Origin: Telopea speciosissima
Lineage: Eukaryota; Streptophyta; Magnoliopsida; Proteales; Proteaceae
NCBI RefSeq assembly: GCF_018873765.1
Contig: NC_057922.1
Coordinates: 13,715,563-13,779,562 of the forward strand
Direction: 5' to 3'
Length of the DNA stretch: 64,000 bases
Of this stretch, positions 12,268 through 23,398 are shown piece by piece. The notes beneath the pieces are model-generated. The model saw only the letters and a program-made list of their open reading frames with translations. It did no database searches and had not been told where the DNA came from. Position 1 is the stretch's first letter, and each line of letters begins with the position of its first letter. Position numbers and translations under genes: made by a program.

Positions 12268-15200
12268 TTAAACACCACTCTGCTTAGCAGATTCAGCCTT
12301 GCTTGTAGTCATAAAGGATTCTCCACACCCACATTGCCCTTTGGAGTTTGGATTGATGAATATGAACTCAGACCTGGGACCAGAAAAAAGTTGTCTTCAG
12401 TTAGGACCAGGAAAAGTGCTTGAATGGAAAGATATGAGAGTGAGTCCAAGGAAATATAGAAGCAAAGCAGATACAGCCAAATCAGCATCCTGTAAACAGG
12501 CATGTATAAATGTATGCACCTTATTAGTATTGGGAAGAGTGATTATTCAACGGGAGGTGGGGGGCGGAGGGAGGGGAAGGAACAGAAAGGAAATTATTAG
12601 CTGGTAAGAAAGTGGAATAGTTCTTACTTGAGATTGTCATCTACAAAATCCATTTTGGTCCCAATGACATGCATGAGTGCCTTTGGATCAATCAATATCT
12701 TTACTTCTTTGTCCTCAACCAATTCATCGAACTTCCCTTCCTTGTCTGCATAATTCAAAGGTATTGGATAATAATAATCAGTTATATTATGGACCTTGCT
12801 CACAAAAAATAGTGTTCTATTCCTTGGTCAACATTCATACAACCAAACCAGGGGCATCAGTTAGAGCACCTAGAATGGAAAACTATTAACAGAACTACTG
12901 CAAATCAGCAGTATGAAACTGTAATCCAAACTAGAATCCATGCACTCTTCTACTTACTTTAGCTTCAAATAACATTCCGAATTAAAAGGAAACAGAAATA
13001 CAATTGAAGAATAATAAAGGTACATCTCAATACTTGCATATTTATTAGTTGTTCCAGGCTGATGGATCAAAAGGCATGGGAGCAAAATACCAAGACCAAT
13101 TTGGCACTGCTGGCATTATAGCCCTAGAAAACATTGCTTGCTATAGGGAGGAAACTCAGGTTCTCCTTAATTGAGCTAATCATCCAACAACTGCCAATAC
13201 TACCTTTGCTAGAGCTATCTAAAAGCAAATGGAAGCACACCAACATAGAGAACCCACAATTAAATGTGTAAACATAATCTGAAAACTTCGAAAACAAATG
13301 TCAAGATCTGCGTCCAATTAATGGTGAGAGAAAGAAAACACTGTTCGAAATACCCAGAGAGCCTGAATTAGTGCACTAAGTACCAATTAGATTTGGAACC
13401 AGGATATGAAATTACTGTAATAAAGGAAACAATATCAGAAACAAATTTCCTAAATTTCTTAAAAATATTTACTACAATAAGATGAAAACAACTTCATAAG
13501 TGAACCCCTCCCCCCATCCTTTTCTTTTAGGGTAAATCAATTTATTCTCATAAATTGAACCACTTGGGAAGCTAAGCAACGCAACTGAAGAAAATAAACT
13601 AAATTTCTTAGTTAAAGGGTGCAGACATCATCATGCAATGAGGATCCCCCAACCAGAATTACATCTCTCAGGGGACAAAAACAAGCTAAAATATAATACT
13701 TTGCTTTATATTGGAAAAAGTGTTTCCAAAATCCAAACTGTAAAGTGCTTATCAAGAGAGGCTTCTGCATCTGCACCATTAGAATTATCCAATGAACAGA
13801 AGTATGCTTTGTATGGTGGTACAAAAAATACTAAAGAATTGATATTTATTCAATTTGATTTTAGGCAAAATTTTTTCTAGGCCGGCATGTCAAGAGGGTA
13901 TCTCTAGACCAGCACTAAGGTCTGCACACGATAGAGTGATGTGGCACTTTCGACAAGGTTAAAAATTTAGAATTTCGGTGGGATTTTTTCCCCTGCTGAA
14001 AACAAAATATTTCGGTGTAATTTTGGTAAATTTCACATGTAAATTTCAATAGTCATTTCATTTTGACAAATTTGCCAAAATTTCAACATTTAGGTCGAAA
14101 TCTCGAACCATGCTTTCAACCATATGGATATCTAGGAAATGGTTAAAAATGGCCATGTGTCAAATTTCAGAGTCAGATTCAACTTTCTACCCCTATTGTA
14201 TTCCCATATTCTCATGTATTGTCAACCATCCATTTCTTTTTGGAAAGGGTCCTTCTATGTGTCATGATGAAAGTGAATCAGCTCACTTCACTATCCTTTT
14301 ATTAACCCTCATAAGTGTTTTTGCTGAGTTGGAGTTGAGGGGCACAATTTGTAAATCACTTCTTATGAAAAAAAAAAAAAAAGGGGGGAAGGATGACTTG
14401 GTTGTAGTGAAACAGAAAATGATGCTTGGTTGGACTCTAGTTTCTGCTGTGCTTGGAGTGCAGTGAGCTTGGATTGCAAAAACTTATTTTCTTTTTCAAG
14501 TTAAGTAATTTGATAAGAAGTTTTGGGGAAGCCCAGCAAACTGACTAAATGAAGCAGTTCTTCATGAAGTTTTCAATTTGCTGCTTAAGACCAGAAATTT
14601 GAGAATCAATAAAAGAGAGCGTTTGAGATGTGAATTGAGAGAGAATTTGCTGATTACACAGAATGGACTCTAGCATAGTATTCTAGTAACGTGCATTCTC
14701 AGCCTGCCAGTTAAGAGTTGCTTCAGTTGAAGAGACCTGACGATTTCTGTCAAGGGGAGGCTTTAACTTTCCATATATGGAGAGTATGATCATCAGGTAA
14801 CTCAAAGTCTTCATACTTTGGGCCATGCTCCTTAATAAACATTTGAATATCATGAAAAGGTATGGTAGTAGGAGTTGTACCTGGAGGAAAACGTATTTCA
14901 AGATCACCAGATGAATGTCTGATAAAAAGAGGATCGGTGCTCTGAACTGTTTCTTGTTGTTTATCCTTCTGCTCATAAGATGTAATCCATATTGTAGGCA
15001 GAAGCTAAACAAGATCATCTCGAGCAATTTGCTGGGGAACAAAGATGCAGACTGGTGAAGCAGGTGTATTTACGGAAAGAAACAAAACTTCATTGGCAGT
15101 AGAAAGAGGGGGTCGTGGAATATCTAAAGAATGATTCTAGAACTTGTAGATCATATGATTATGAAGTGTTGCTGAATAGGTTGTAAATAGGTGGGAGGAA

Positions 15201-16631
15201 CCAGAAATCTGGACTTGGATTTTGAGTATCATACTGAACAGGCACAAGAAAAATACCTATCCATGAATGTTTTTCTTTCAAAAGAATTTAGAGCAACAAC
15301 TCTGCTGAAATTTACATACCAATTCCCCATATACTGTTTAATAACAAAACTATGTGTAGTACATCTTTCATTACACAACTTTCAACATAAAACTCCGGTT
15401 CATTTAAGATTCCCAAACACATGTTTGGTTGAAAATTTTATAAAAGGGAAAAAGTTCTCCACAAATCCAGTGTACTATCGCCCTCTCACATGGGCTTTAT
15501 TATTGTTTTCTCCCTCTTACCCTGACCATATTGGCCCCATGTGGATTATATCATTCCCCGTGCTACCATTGGTGTGGTACTGTGGTGTGGGAGATTCCCC
15601 CCACATTAGCATAGTCGAGAACCTTTACCCTTTATAAATTACTGCCTATAGCCACAGTAGCAGCCAATTTTCAAATAAGCAAAAGCAATAGTAGCATTTT
15701 TGTCTCCAAAATACAGATCACATGGAATATTAGAATCACACTATGGACTTCTTTCATTTTTCAATCCAATAGTTTAAGTACCACAACTATTATTGAAGCT
15801 GTCAAATTACACAAAACAAAACCATTTCATATTTGTCTTTCACAGAATGTTTGTGCATATGTAATAGCCCTAAACGAAATTATCTAAAATTTTGACATAG
15901 GAAGAATTCATTCCCATATTTCCCCCCTTTTTATTTTAATTAACTCCCTGGTCATGGTCCTATTTTAGATGATGATGATCTATGCGCTTGAATACTAATA
16001 ATATTTTTAAAATTTTTTTTTTTTTTAAAAACCCACAAGATAACATATGAAGCCTGAAAAACCACATGTGTCTTTACAACTTTGAATCCAAAACCAAAAA
16101 CGACCACGAAACGCAAAAGTAATAAGAGAACCCTAAATAGACTTGCAAGCAACAAAGAATACAAATTCAAAATCGACATATTCAAACATAAGTACAGAAA
16201 TAAATTAAGACAAAATTGGTGCAACCAATTGGCAGACATGAAGAAGCTATGAACCATAAACAAAAACTCAGAAAAAATAAATAAATAAAGGGTTTCCTTA
16301 TTTTTTGGTCAAAAAATTTGTAACAGGATAATGAAATATGCGATGCGAAATCTTAAAATCCCACAAATTAAACAGAAATGATATGTTAGTATCTATGTGC
16401 AGGTATGTACGACTGAGGGAGGAGAGAGGGCAGGTTGGAACCTGCGTAATTGAGAGTATAGGATAAGCCGTTGCAACCACGAGCCTTGACACCAAGCTTG
16501 AGGAATGGGCGCTGGCGCTGGCGTAGCAGTTGGCGTATTCTAGTAGCTGCGGCGTCCGTTAGGGTAAGGGCTTGTCGCCGTACGGCAGGGCCGACCTTCT
16601 CTGCTGCCGCCGCCAGGATTGAAGAAGCCAT
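12268..16631 (-). CDS. ISCA1: Mitochondrial iron-sulfur assembly protein IscA-like
   Basis: Three minus-strand exons (16631-16442, 12745-12628, 12373-12268) splice in frame to 414 nt, or 137 residues plus stop. The donors read GCAG/GTTCC and CAA/GTAAGAAC; the acceptors read TTATGCAG and GTCCCAG. The protein begins [20 protein letters not shown], an Ala/Arg-rich targeting-type N-terminus. It continues through [52 protein letters not shown] and [14 protein letters not shown]. The three conserved cysteines that bind iron or a cluster are present (C53, C117, C119). A-type carriers pass Fe-S clusters to client proteins late in mitochondrial assembly. Length and sequence match plant IscA-like 1. 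Intron 1 is long (about 3.7 kb) and carries old repeats. The gene is divergent from the first ALS copy, and the ALS duplication starts 36 bases upstream of its ATG. Confidence 0.92.
13950..14125. repeat. Diverged copy of an interspersed AACCATG-ended repeat
   Basis: A segment with repeated TTTCGGTG, AAATTTC and GTCGAAATCTCGAACCATGC motifs, inside IscA intron 1. Its ends resemble the repeats at 46981, 53349 and 58690. It is too diverged to classify. Confidence 0.35.
14470..15245 (-). mobile_element. Probable endogenous pararetrovirus (Caulimoviridae) fossil
   Basis: The minus strand yields pieces such as [33 protein letters not shown] and [16 protein letters not shown], followed by a heptad-like [13 protein letters not shown] stretch. 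I associate these with the polyprotein region between the movement and coat domains of Petuvirus- or Florendovirus-like plant pararetroviruses. This rests on memory of the family; an LTR-element origin is the alternative. It is broken, lacks reverse transcriptase in this window, and is old. It lies in intron 1 of the IscA-like gene in the same orientation as that gene. Confidence 0.45.
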
Positions 16632-16835
16632 CTTTGATCTCTATCTCTCTCGCAGTCGCGGATATGTATCAAATGTTATCAGAAGAAAACTCAAGCACTC
16701 CTCATGCGTTTGATTGTTAAATTAAGGAGTCTCGAGACCGGATCATCTCTACATGCATGTGGAGACTAAATACTCTCCACATACGGATCGTCTACACGTA
16801 CTCGCACGGGTGAACCTACGTGTGAAAGGTCGGAA

Positions 16836-17003
16836 AATTATCTGCTCTATTTGCTGCCCGGTCCACTTCCCCAAGTTCCTCTAATAGGTGGAGGTGAATC
16901 CCACCCGGTCAGTGTATTCAGGTAGGGGGTAGGGTGATCATTTTCGCCCCTATTAGAAGAACTTGGAGAAATGGACCGGACAAGAAAATGGAGCAAATAA
17001 TGA
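16836..17003. mobile_element. Fold-back MITE specific to duplication unit 1
   Basis: Left arm: ATCTGCTCTATTTGCTGCCC, then GGTCCACTTCCCCAAGTTCC. The inverted right arm reads GAACTTGGAGAAATGGACCGG and GGAGCAAATAATGAT. The loop contains GGGTAGGGTGATCATTTT, a core shared with other small elements in this window. The matching part of unit 2 (near 22355) lacks it, so it entered after duplication or was lost from unit 2. Confidence 0.7.
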
Positions 17004-17370
17004 TATGTGGTTACCTCTCAATTAGACTTGAGAGAGGAGGGGGTGGGTTCAATGGATAATAGGTTTTTGGAGGGAAACGTGTTGGCCTATCATATATGTA
17101 GAGAGGGATTCAACTCCTCTCCAGTGTGGGACGGTGTCTAGTGCACATCCAACGGTTAGAGAACCATGATAGGGATGTCGGGATGTGTGCTAGCATGCAT
17201 TAATGTTGTCTTTTTTGTTTCCATCAATACCCATCTTCCTCATAAGCAGGTGAATGGAGTTGCGGCAACCATTGTTCATGTCTCCTACAATGGGTTTGGC
17301 AATAGGAGGGCTTCTTTGTCGGTGTCTATATCAATACAAACCTCCACAGCATCCCCTTCTTTGGTTGTTA

Positions 17371-17495
17371 AGGTAGCGTTTGGTATGCATTCTAAGTCAA
17401 TTTTACATTCTCAAGTGATAAAAATAGTTGTTTTTATCGCCCAAGAATGCAAAATCGACCTAGAATGCATTCTAAGAATATATACCAAACACAAC
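17371..17495. mobile_element. Tourist-like MITE (PIF/Harbinger type)
   Basis: A 125-bp palindromic element: AGGTAGCGTTTGGTATGCAT at the left and ATATACCAAACACAAC at the right, with internal arms that also pair (TAGAATGCATTCTA, GATAAAAA). TTA flanks both ends (17368-17370 and 17496-17498), as expected for a Harbinger-type target duplication. No counterpart is seen in unit 2. Confidence 0.7.
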
Positions 17496-18074
17496 TTAAA
17501 ATTTGGCCATAGCCAGTTAGCTACAACAAGAACTCTGGATTGGTATTTGTGGCCCAAAGCAATCATTTGGGAAGTAATTGGCTCACATTGTTCTTTGTTC
17601 TTCGCAGAGGAGGCCAACACAACATGTTGTATTAAGGGGCTATTTAAATAAATAAGTTTCAAAATGTTTTTTCTTATGTTTTTTAAAATTTTGGTTTTGG
17701 CATTGCATTTTTTGTGTGGAATGTTTAATCCCACAATAGAAATGTAAGAGAAAGGATAGAAGCATACTTATAGGATATGGTTATACAAAGATGTAAGCCC
17801 CTTAGAGGGGAGACTCTCCCGTCATCCATGTGTTAGGGGTTTGAGTCGTGATGAGGTAAGGTGGCCCAACCCATATTATCTTCTTGGTTCATTCTTAACA
17901 CTTAAATTGGAATCTTTTAATCATGCTATACTCTTTTTTTCTTTTTCTCTTTCTCTTATACTATTATGTTGCTCATTTACTTGAAAAACCAATATAGTGT
18001 CTTCACAAATGCATTGCATATTACTAAAGCTTGAGTATAACTTCGAAGTTTTCAAAGAAATTTGTACTTTGTAG

Positions 18075-18343
18075 TAGAGCTGTAAATGGATCGGATTCGG
18101 CTCGAATAGTGCTATATCTGCATCTGCATCCGATTAGCTATCGGACGGATTCGAATAATGCTAAACGGATACGGACACGGATATGGATCATATATTTTAT
18201 CCGTTTACATGTAAATATAGCTTTTCGGATAGCTATAGCCTCTCCGTATCGCATCTGTTTAGCTTTCGAACAGATTCGGATAGTACTAAATGAATACAAA
18301 CACGAATATGAAAACGAATTTTGACCATTCATTTATACCCCTA
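18075..18343. mobile_element. hAT-type MITE with perfect 8-bp target duplication
   Basis: The 269-bp element begins TAGAGCTGTAAATGGAT and ends ATTCATTTATACCCCTA, which are imperfect inverted ends. It is flanked by CTTTGTAG at 18067-18074 and again at 18344-18351. Eight-base duplications and T/CAGGG-like ends are hallmarks of hAT elements. The interior is made of reiterated CGGAT motifs with no coding capacity. Unit 2 shows the empty site, a single TTTGTAG near 22830. Confidence 0.85.
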
Positions 18344-18755
18344 CTTTGTAGTAGCGGAGTCCACTGTTACTGCACCCACTTGAACTTCTCACCCTCTTCA
18401 AATATAAGTACATCTTTCTTAGTTGCCTACACAACGTCACAACAAATGATGGGAAGTGGGTAATTTTGTATAGCCCATATCCAATTTTAAGTGACCTCGT
18501 AATTTTCCCCTTTTAGTTGTTCGGAACTTCGGATCCAACACTTTTGTTCTTCCTTTTTCCATTGACATTGATCCGGTGGTGGGAGACAAGTGATTCCAAC
18601 CTCATGGGGATGCGGGATGCCACGTCAACTCTTCCTAACCAGGTGTAAAGTGACCCCAGTTCAGGGCCCACAAGAAAAGAACAAGTGTAATATCTGATAA
18701 CCTCAAAGCCACATATAGGTTAAGCCGGTGACCAAGCCAACCCTTCCCCTGACCA

Positions 18756-19299
18756 GGATTTTTATCCCCTCCCGTTCTGACACCGTGTTGTCCATCCGAT
18801 TCAGTCGTATGTGAAAAACGTTTTTTTGATCAGTATTTAATGATGTTCTCTCTCCTCTGTAAATTTTGAATACTGCATTGAGCCACTTCTCCAAAAAAAA
18901 TGTTGCATACGTTTCTTCTTTCAAAACCTCTTTCCCGCTTTTCTCTCTCCTCTCTTTCCCATTTTCCTCCTCTTCTGATAACGAAGAACACCTCTACGAT
19001 TTCTATGGTCTTCTACGATTTCTATGGCCCTCGAAATCGCAAAGGTGTTCTTTGTTATCGGAGGATGAAGAAAATGGGAAAAAGAAGAGAGAGAAGCGGG
19101 AAAGAGGTTTTGGAAAGAAAAACGTATGCAACACTTTTTTGAGGAAGGCGTCAATGGAGTATTCAAAATTTACAGAGGAGAGAGAAGATCATTAAATGTT
19201 GATCAAAAAGCGTTTTTCACATACGACTGTCATCCATCCATCCATCCTAGAAATCGGATGGACGGCACGGTGTCAGAACGGGAGAAGATAAAAATTCCC
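18756..19299. mobile_element. Long fold-back element at the promoter of ALS pseudogene 1
   Basis: Arms of about 250 bases in inverted orientation: GTTCTGACACCGTG, GTCGTATGTGAAAAACG, TGTAAATTTTGAATACT and AAAACCTCTTTCCCGCTT on the left all recur reversed on the right. The short centre lies around 19005-19035. The element ends 49 bases before the ALS copy 1 ATG. Unit 2 lacks it. The long arms suggest a MULE-type or fold-back transposon. I could not find a clean target duplication. A transcript across it would form a long hairpin. Confidence 0.8.
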
Positions 19300-19348
19300 T
19301 CCGGTACTTAGATTTCTTGGCACAAAGCAGAGGAGCGAGCCGTCACCA

Positions 19349-21327
19349 ATGGCTTCCGCCGGGAACACTTACCTCGCCAAGCCCCCCTTCTTCCAATCCT
19401 CCGTCAAACCAGCCAGCAACCAAATCCTCCTCCCTTCTCCACCAACTTCCTTAAACTCTCCCCTCGGCGTCCGCTTGACATTACCAACATCCTCTCATAC
19501 CACAAACCAAAATCCACCACAGCTGCCGCCGCCGCTACTACCAACACCACCACCAAAACAACTCCATCTTCCTTCATTTCCCGATTCGTACCGGATGAAC
19601 CCCGTAAGGGTGCTGATGTCCTAGTTGAAGCCCTTGAACGTGAAGGCGTTACCACCGTCTTCGCCTACCCTGGTGGAGCTTCCATGGAGATTCATCAAGC
19701 CCTCACACGCTCCTCCAGCATTCGCAACGTCCTACCTCGTCACGAACAAGGTGGCGTCTTCGCCGCCGAGGGTTATGCCCGTGTCTCTAGCCTCCCCGGC
19801 GTCTGCATTGCCACCTCCGGTCCAGGCGCCACAAACCTAGTCAGCGGCCTTGCTGATGCCATGCTCGATAGTATTCCTATTGTCGCCATTACCGGACAGG
19901 TCCCCCGGAGAATGATCGGTACTGATGCGTTCCAAGAAACACCAATTGTTGTGGTTACCCGATTGATTACCAAGCATAATTATCTTGTTCTCGATGTTGA
20001 AGACATTCCAAGAATCGTACATGAAGCGTTCTTCCTTGCTTCATCAGGTCGCCCTGGTCCCGTTCTGGTTGATATCCCCAAAGATATACAGCAACAGCTT
20101 GTGCTGCCTATTTGGGATAAGCCCATGAAATTGCCTGGTTATATAGCTAAGCTGCCAAAATTGCCGGACGAGAAGCATTTAGAGCAGATAATTCGATTAG
20201 TTTCTGAATCGAAGAAGCCGGTTTTGTATGTTGGTGGTGGCTGTTTGAATTCAAGCGAGGAACTCAGGAGGTTTGTGGAGCTTACCGGTATACCTGTGAC
20301 AAGTACTCTTATGGGACTTGGTGCTTACCCTACCAGGGATGAGCTTTCGCTTCAAATGCTTGGAATGCATGGTACTGTTTATGCGAATTATGCTGTGGAC
20401 AAATCAGATTTATTGCTTGCATTTGGAGTTAGATTTGATGACAGGGTCACTGGCAAATTAGAAGCTTTTGCTAGCCATGCTAAGGTAGTTCACATTGCTA
20501 TTGATCCAGCTGAGATTGGGAAAAACAAGCAACCCCATATCTCCATCTGTGCTGATGTGAAACAAGCATTGAGAGGAATGAACAATTTGTTAGAGGAGAA
20601 GCAGTTGAGCCATAAGCTTGATTTCTCTGCTTGGAGGAAGGACCTTAAAGAGCAGAAAATGAAGTACCCTTTAAATTTTAAGACTTTTGGAGAGGCTATT
20701 CCCCCTTAGTATGCGATTCAAGTTTTGGATGAATTGACAAATGGGGATGCAATTATAAGTACTGGGGTTGGACAACATCAGATGTGGGCTGCTCAATGGT
20801 ACAAGTATAAGATGCCACGCCAGTGGCTAACACCTGGAGGATTAGGTGCAATGGGTTTTGGGTTACCTGCTGCCATTGGGGCTGCTGTTGCCAACCCCAA
20901 TAAGATTGTTGTTGATATTGATGGTGATGGAAGCTTCATCATGAATGTCCAGGAGCTGGCTACGATTCGTGTAGAAAACCTACCAGTCAAGATCATGCTC
21001 TTGAATAACCAACATTTGGGAATGGTTGTTCAATGGGAGGATCGGTTTCACAAGGCAAACAGGGCCCATACATATCTTGGGAATGCATCAAATGAATCTG
21101 AGATATTCCCAAACATGTTAAAGTTCGCAGAAGCTTGTGGTATACCTGCTGCCCGTGTGACATTGAAGAGAGACCTTAAGGAAGCAGTTAGGAAGATGTT
21201 GGAGACCCCTGGACCATACTTGCTGGATGTTACTGTACCCCATCAGGAGCATGTGTTACCTATGATTCCGAGTGGGGGGGCCTTCAAAGATGTGATCACT
21301 GAGGGTGATGGCAGATCAACCTATTGA
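19349..21327 (+). pseudogene. ALS: Acetolactate synthase copy 1, broken
   Basis: This copy aligns along the full length of the intact copy at 23399-25369 with high identity, including the transit-peptide region and the terminal [10 protein letters not shown]. Two defects break the frame. One base is missing near 19430, so the frame opened by the ATG at 19349 ends at 19624. A TAG at 20707-20709 stands where the intact copy has the Gln-451 codon. A nine-base in-frame insertion also occurs in the transit region (near 19530). Two long frames remain (19684-20709 and 20725-21327). Several amino-acid changes lie in otherwise conserved stretches, for example [10 protein letters not shown] for [10 protein letters not shown] and HIAID for HIDID, as expected after loss of constraint. 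A fold-back element lies just upstream of the start. Confidence 0.92.
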
Positions 21328-22173
21328 TGTCTCAAGACCAGCTGAGTATCTTGGTATTGTAATGTATATTCTAAGAAAATCATGCATGACAGAAGAGTTT
21401 CGGCTTGTTTTCTTTTGTTCTGTAAACTTTACCTGCTCTCTTGGCTTACTGTTCTCCTTCATGCTTGATCATGAATCAGCGGTTTACCTAATTCAATTGG
21501 GATTTAGAGTTTTCTATGAGAATTTCGGAATTACATTTCTCTTTTTTTTGTTTTCTATATATGAAGTACTTTCTAGGGGGCAGAGTTGCACAATTGAGAA
21601 GTTTCAGACCATGTTAACAGTAAAATCTCAAAATTTTTTAAGCTGTTATATTATATGTACTAAACTTATTTTTGAATGTTGTTTCATGAGAGAAGCTAGC
21701 TTTGAGTTTCAGCCTCTACTATGTGAAATTGAAACTGAAAGAATCTTATATTACTCTGGGGACCAGAAACAAAAAGGCTACAGTGCAGTATTTAGGTGGA
21801 TGGATGAATTGGATATGAACTCAAACTTTTCTTTCCAATGCAGGGGGGCGGGGGGGATTTTACTATGCTCTACTTCCACTGGGAATCTAATTCAGCAAGG
21901 AAATGAAAATAGAAACTAGAGAGGAAATATTTAAGCTTTCACTTTCAGAAAATGTGAAATAAGGGAAAATTTCATTAAATTTAGAGGAATTCATGCTGTT
22001 ACGAAAAGATATAATCTCGAATGATTCATTCCATGCTGCTGAAAAGTAATGCATGAAGGGATCAACGAATCCTAAATTAAACCTGTGGCGTATGGGTATG
22101 TGCCCTTATACTTAGTAGTAAAATAGTAATTTAGATAATCAAATTTTAGATTAAAAAAAGAGCATTCAAGGTA
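21328..22173. other. 3' flank of ALS copy 1
   Basis: Non-coding sequence shared with the 3' flank of the intact copy (25370-26299). The intact copy has an extra stretch (about 25450-25530) missing here. Open frames in it are chance. Confidence 0.6.
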
Positions 22174-22498
22174 TCGAAATGTTCTGAGATGAAAACTCAA
22201 GCACTCCTCATGCGTTTCATTGTTAAATTAAGGAGTCTCGAGACCGGATCATCTCTACATGCATGTGGAGAGTATTTACTCTCCACGCACGAGGGAGGGA
22301 GAGAAAGAGGAGAATAAATCTTCTGCACGCACGTGCAGGTGAATGTACATGTGAAAGGTGGTCACCTGTCCTTTTTGTTTCCATCAATACCCCTCTTCCT
22401 CTTGTAAATGACAAATATGGGACAGGTGGGCATTGTATTTTTTGTGTGAAATATTTAATCCCATATTCCCATGTTAGAAGTGGAATAGAGGATTTGTC

Positions 22499-22682
22499 TA
22501 GGGATGCAAGTTTAGCCCTGTCCCCTCAAACCTGCCTTGGCCCGCCGTGAGTCCGACCAGGGCCTGGGCTGATATACCTAGCCCTGTGGATGGGTCAGGA
22601 CTGGAAATTTCTAGTCCTAAGTCAGGATCAGGTCGAGCAGGGTTGAGGCCTCGAGTTGATCCAGACCTGGCCCAGCCCAACC
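22499..22682. mobile_element. Truncated hAT-like repeat in unit 2
   Basis: Begins TAGGGATGCAAGTTTAGCCC and is full of GGCC/CCTGG-type words, ending GCCCAGCCCAACC. The left end is hAT-like. The right inverted end is missing. Unit 1 has no matching sequence at this place. Confidence 0.45.
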
Positions 22683-23398
22683 TTATTTTAAGTTAATCGT
22701 GCTATACTCTCTTTTTCTCTTTCTCTTATACTGTTATGTTGCTTGTTTACTTAAAAAACCAATATTGTTTGTTTACGAATGCATTGCAACTAATGTAGCT
22801 TGAGTACAACTCTGAAGTTCTCAAAAGAGTTTGTAGCATCTGAGTGCATTGTTACTGCGCCTACTCTGTCATCTTGCTTAATTTATCAACACTTGAAGGT
22901 CTCACTCTCCTAAAAGATAAGCAAATCTTTATCATTTGTTACTGCACAACAAATGATGAGGTGGATAATTTTGTAAGCCCATTATTAGCCCATATCCAAT
23001 TTTAAGTAACCTTGTAATTTCCCCTTTTACTTAAAACTTAAAACTGGAGTTCGGATCACCTGCAAAGGCGCCAACACTTTTGTTCTTCCTTGTTCTCTAT
23101 TGAGCCGGTGGTGGGAAGACATGTGATTCCAACCTCATGGGGATACGGAATGCCACGTCAACTCTTTCTAACCAGGTGTAAAGTGAACACAGTGCAAGTG
23201 GGGCCCACAAGAAGAGAACAACTGTTATATATATATATTTTTTTTTGGGAAAATGAGACAACAACTGTTATATCTGATAAGCTCAAAGCCACATATAGGT
23301 TGAGCCGGTGACCAAGCCAACCCTTCTCCCCTTCCCTTCCCCTCACCACCTCCAATACTAGACTTATTGGCACAGAGCAGAGGAGCGCGCCGTAACCA

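Larger units (their letters stand above)
16667..22173. repeat. Tandem duplication unit 1 (contains ALS pseudogene copy 1)
   Basis: Sequence from about 16667 to 22173 matches 22174-26299 in order: left edge (ACTCAAGCACTCCTCATGCG, 16690 and 22198), the promoter-proximal region, the whole ALS coding region and the 3' flank, which ends AGCATTCAAGGTA in both. The join lies where unit 1 ends and unit 2 restarts at the sequence just upstream of the IscA-like gene. Unit 1 is longer because it holds several inserted elements that unit 2 lacks. Confidence 0.85.

Noticed and set aside
17800-17880. tRNA-like sequence near GGGGTTTGAGTCGTG
   Set aside because: Only a weak B-box resemblance; no stems that fold into a cloverleaf.
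19684-20709. ALS copy 1 as a functional shortened enzyme
   Set aside because: The frame lacks the plastid transit peptide and the ThDP-binding C-terminal domain, which lies after the stop.
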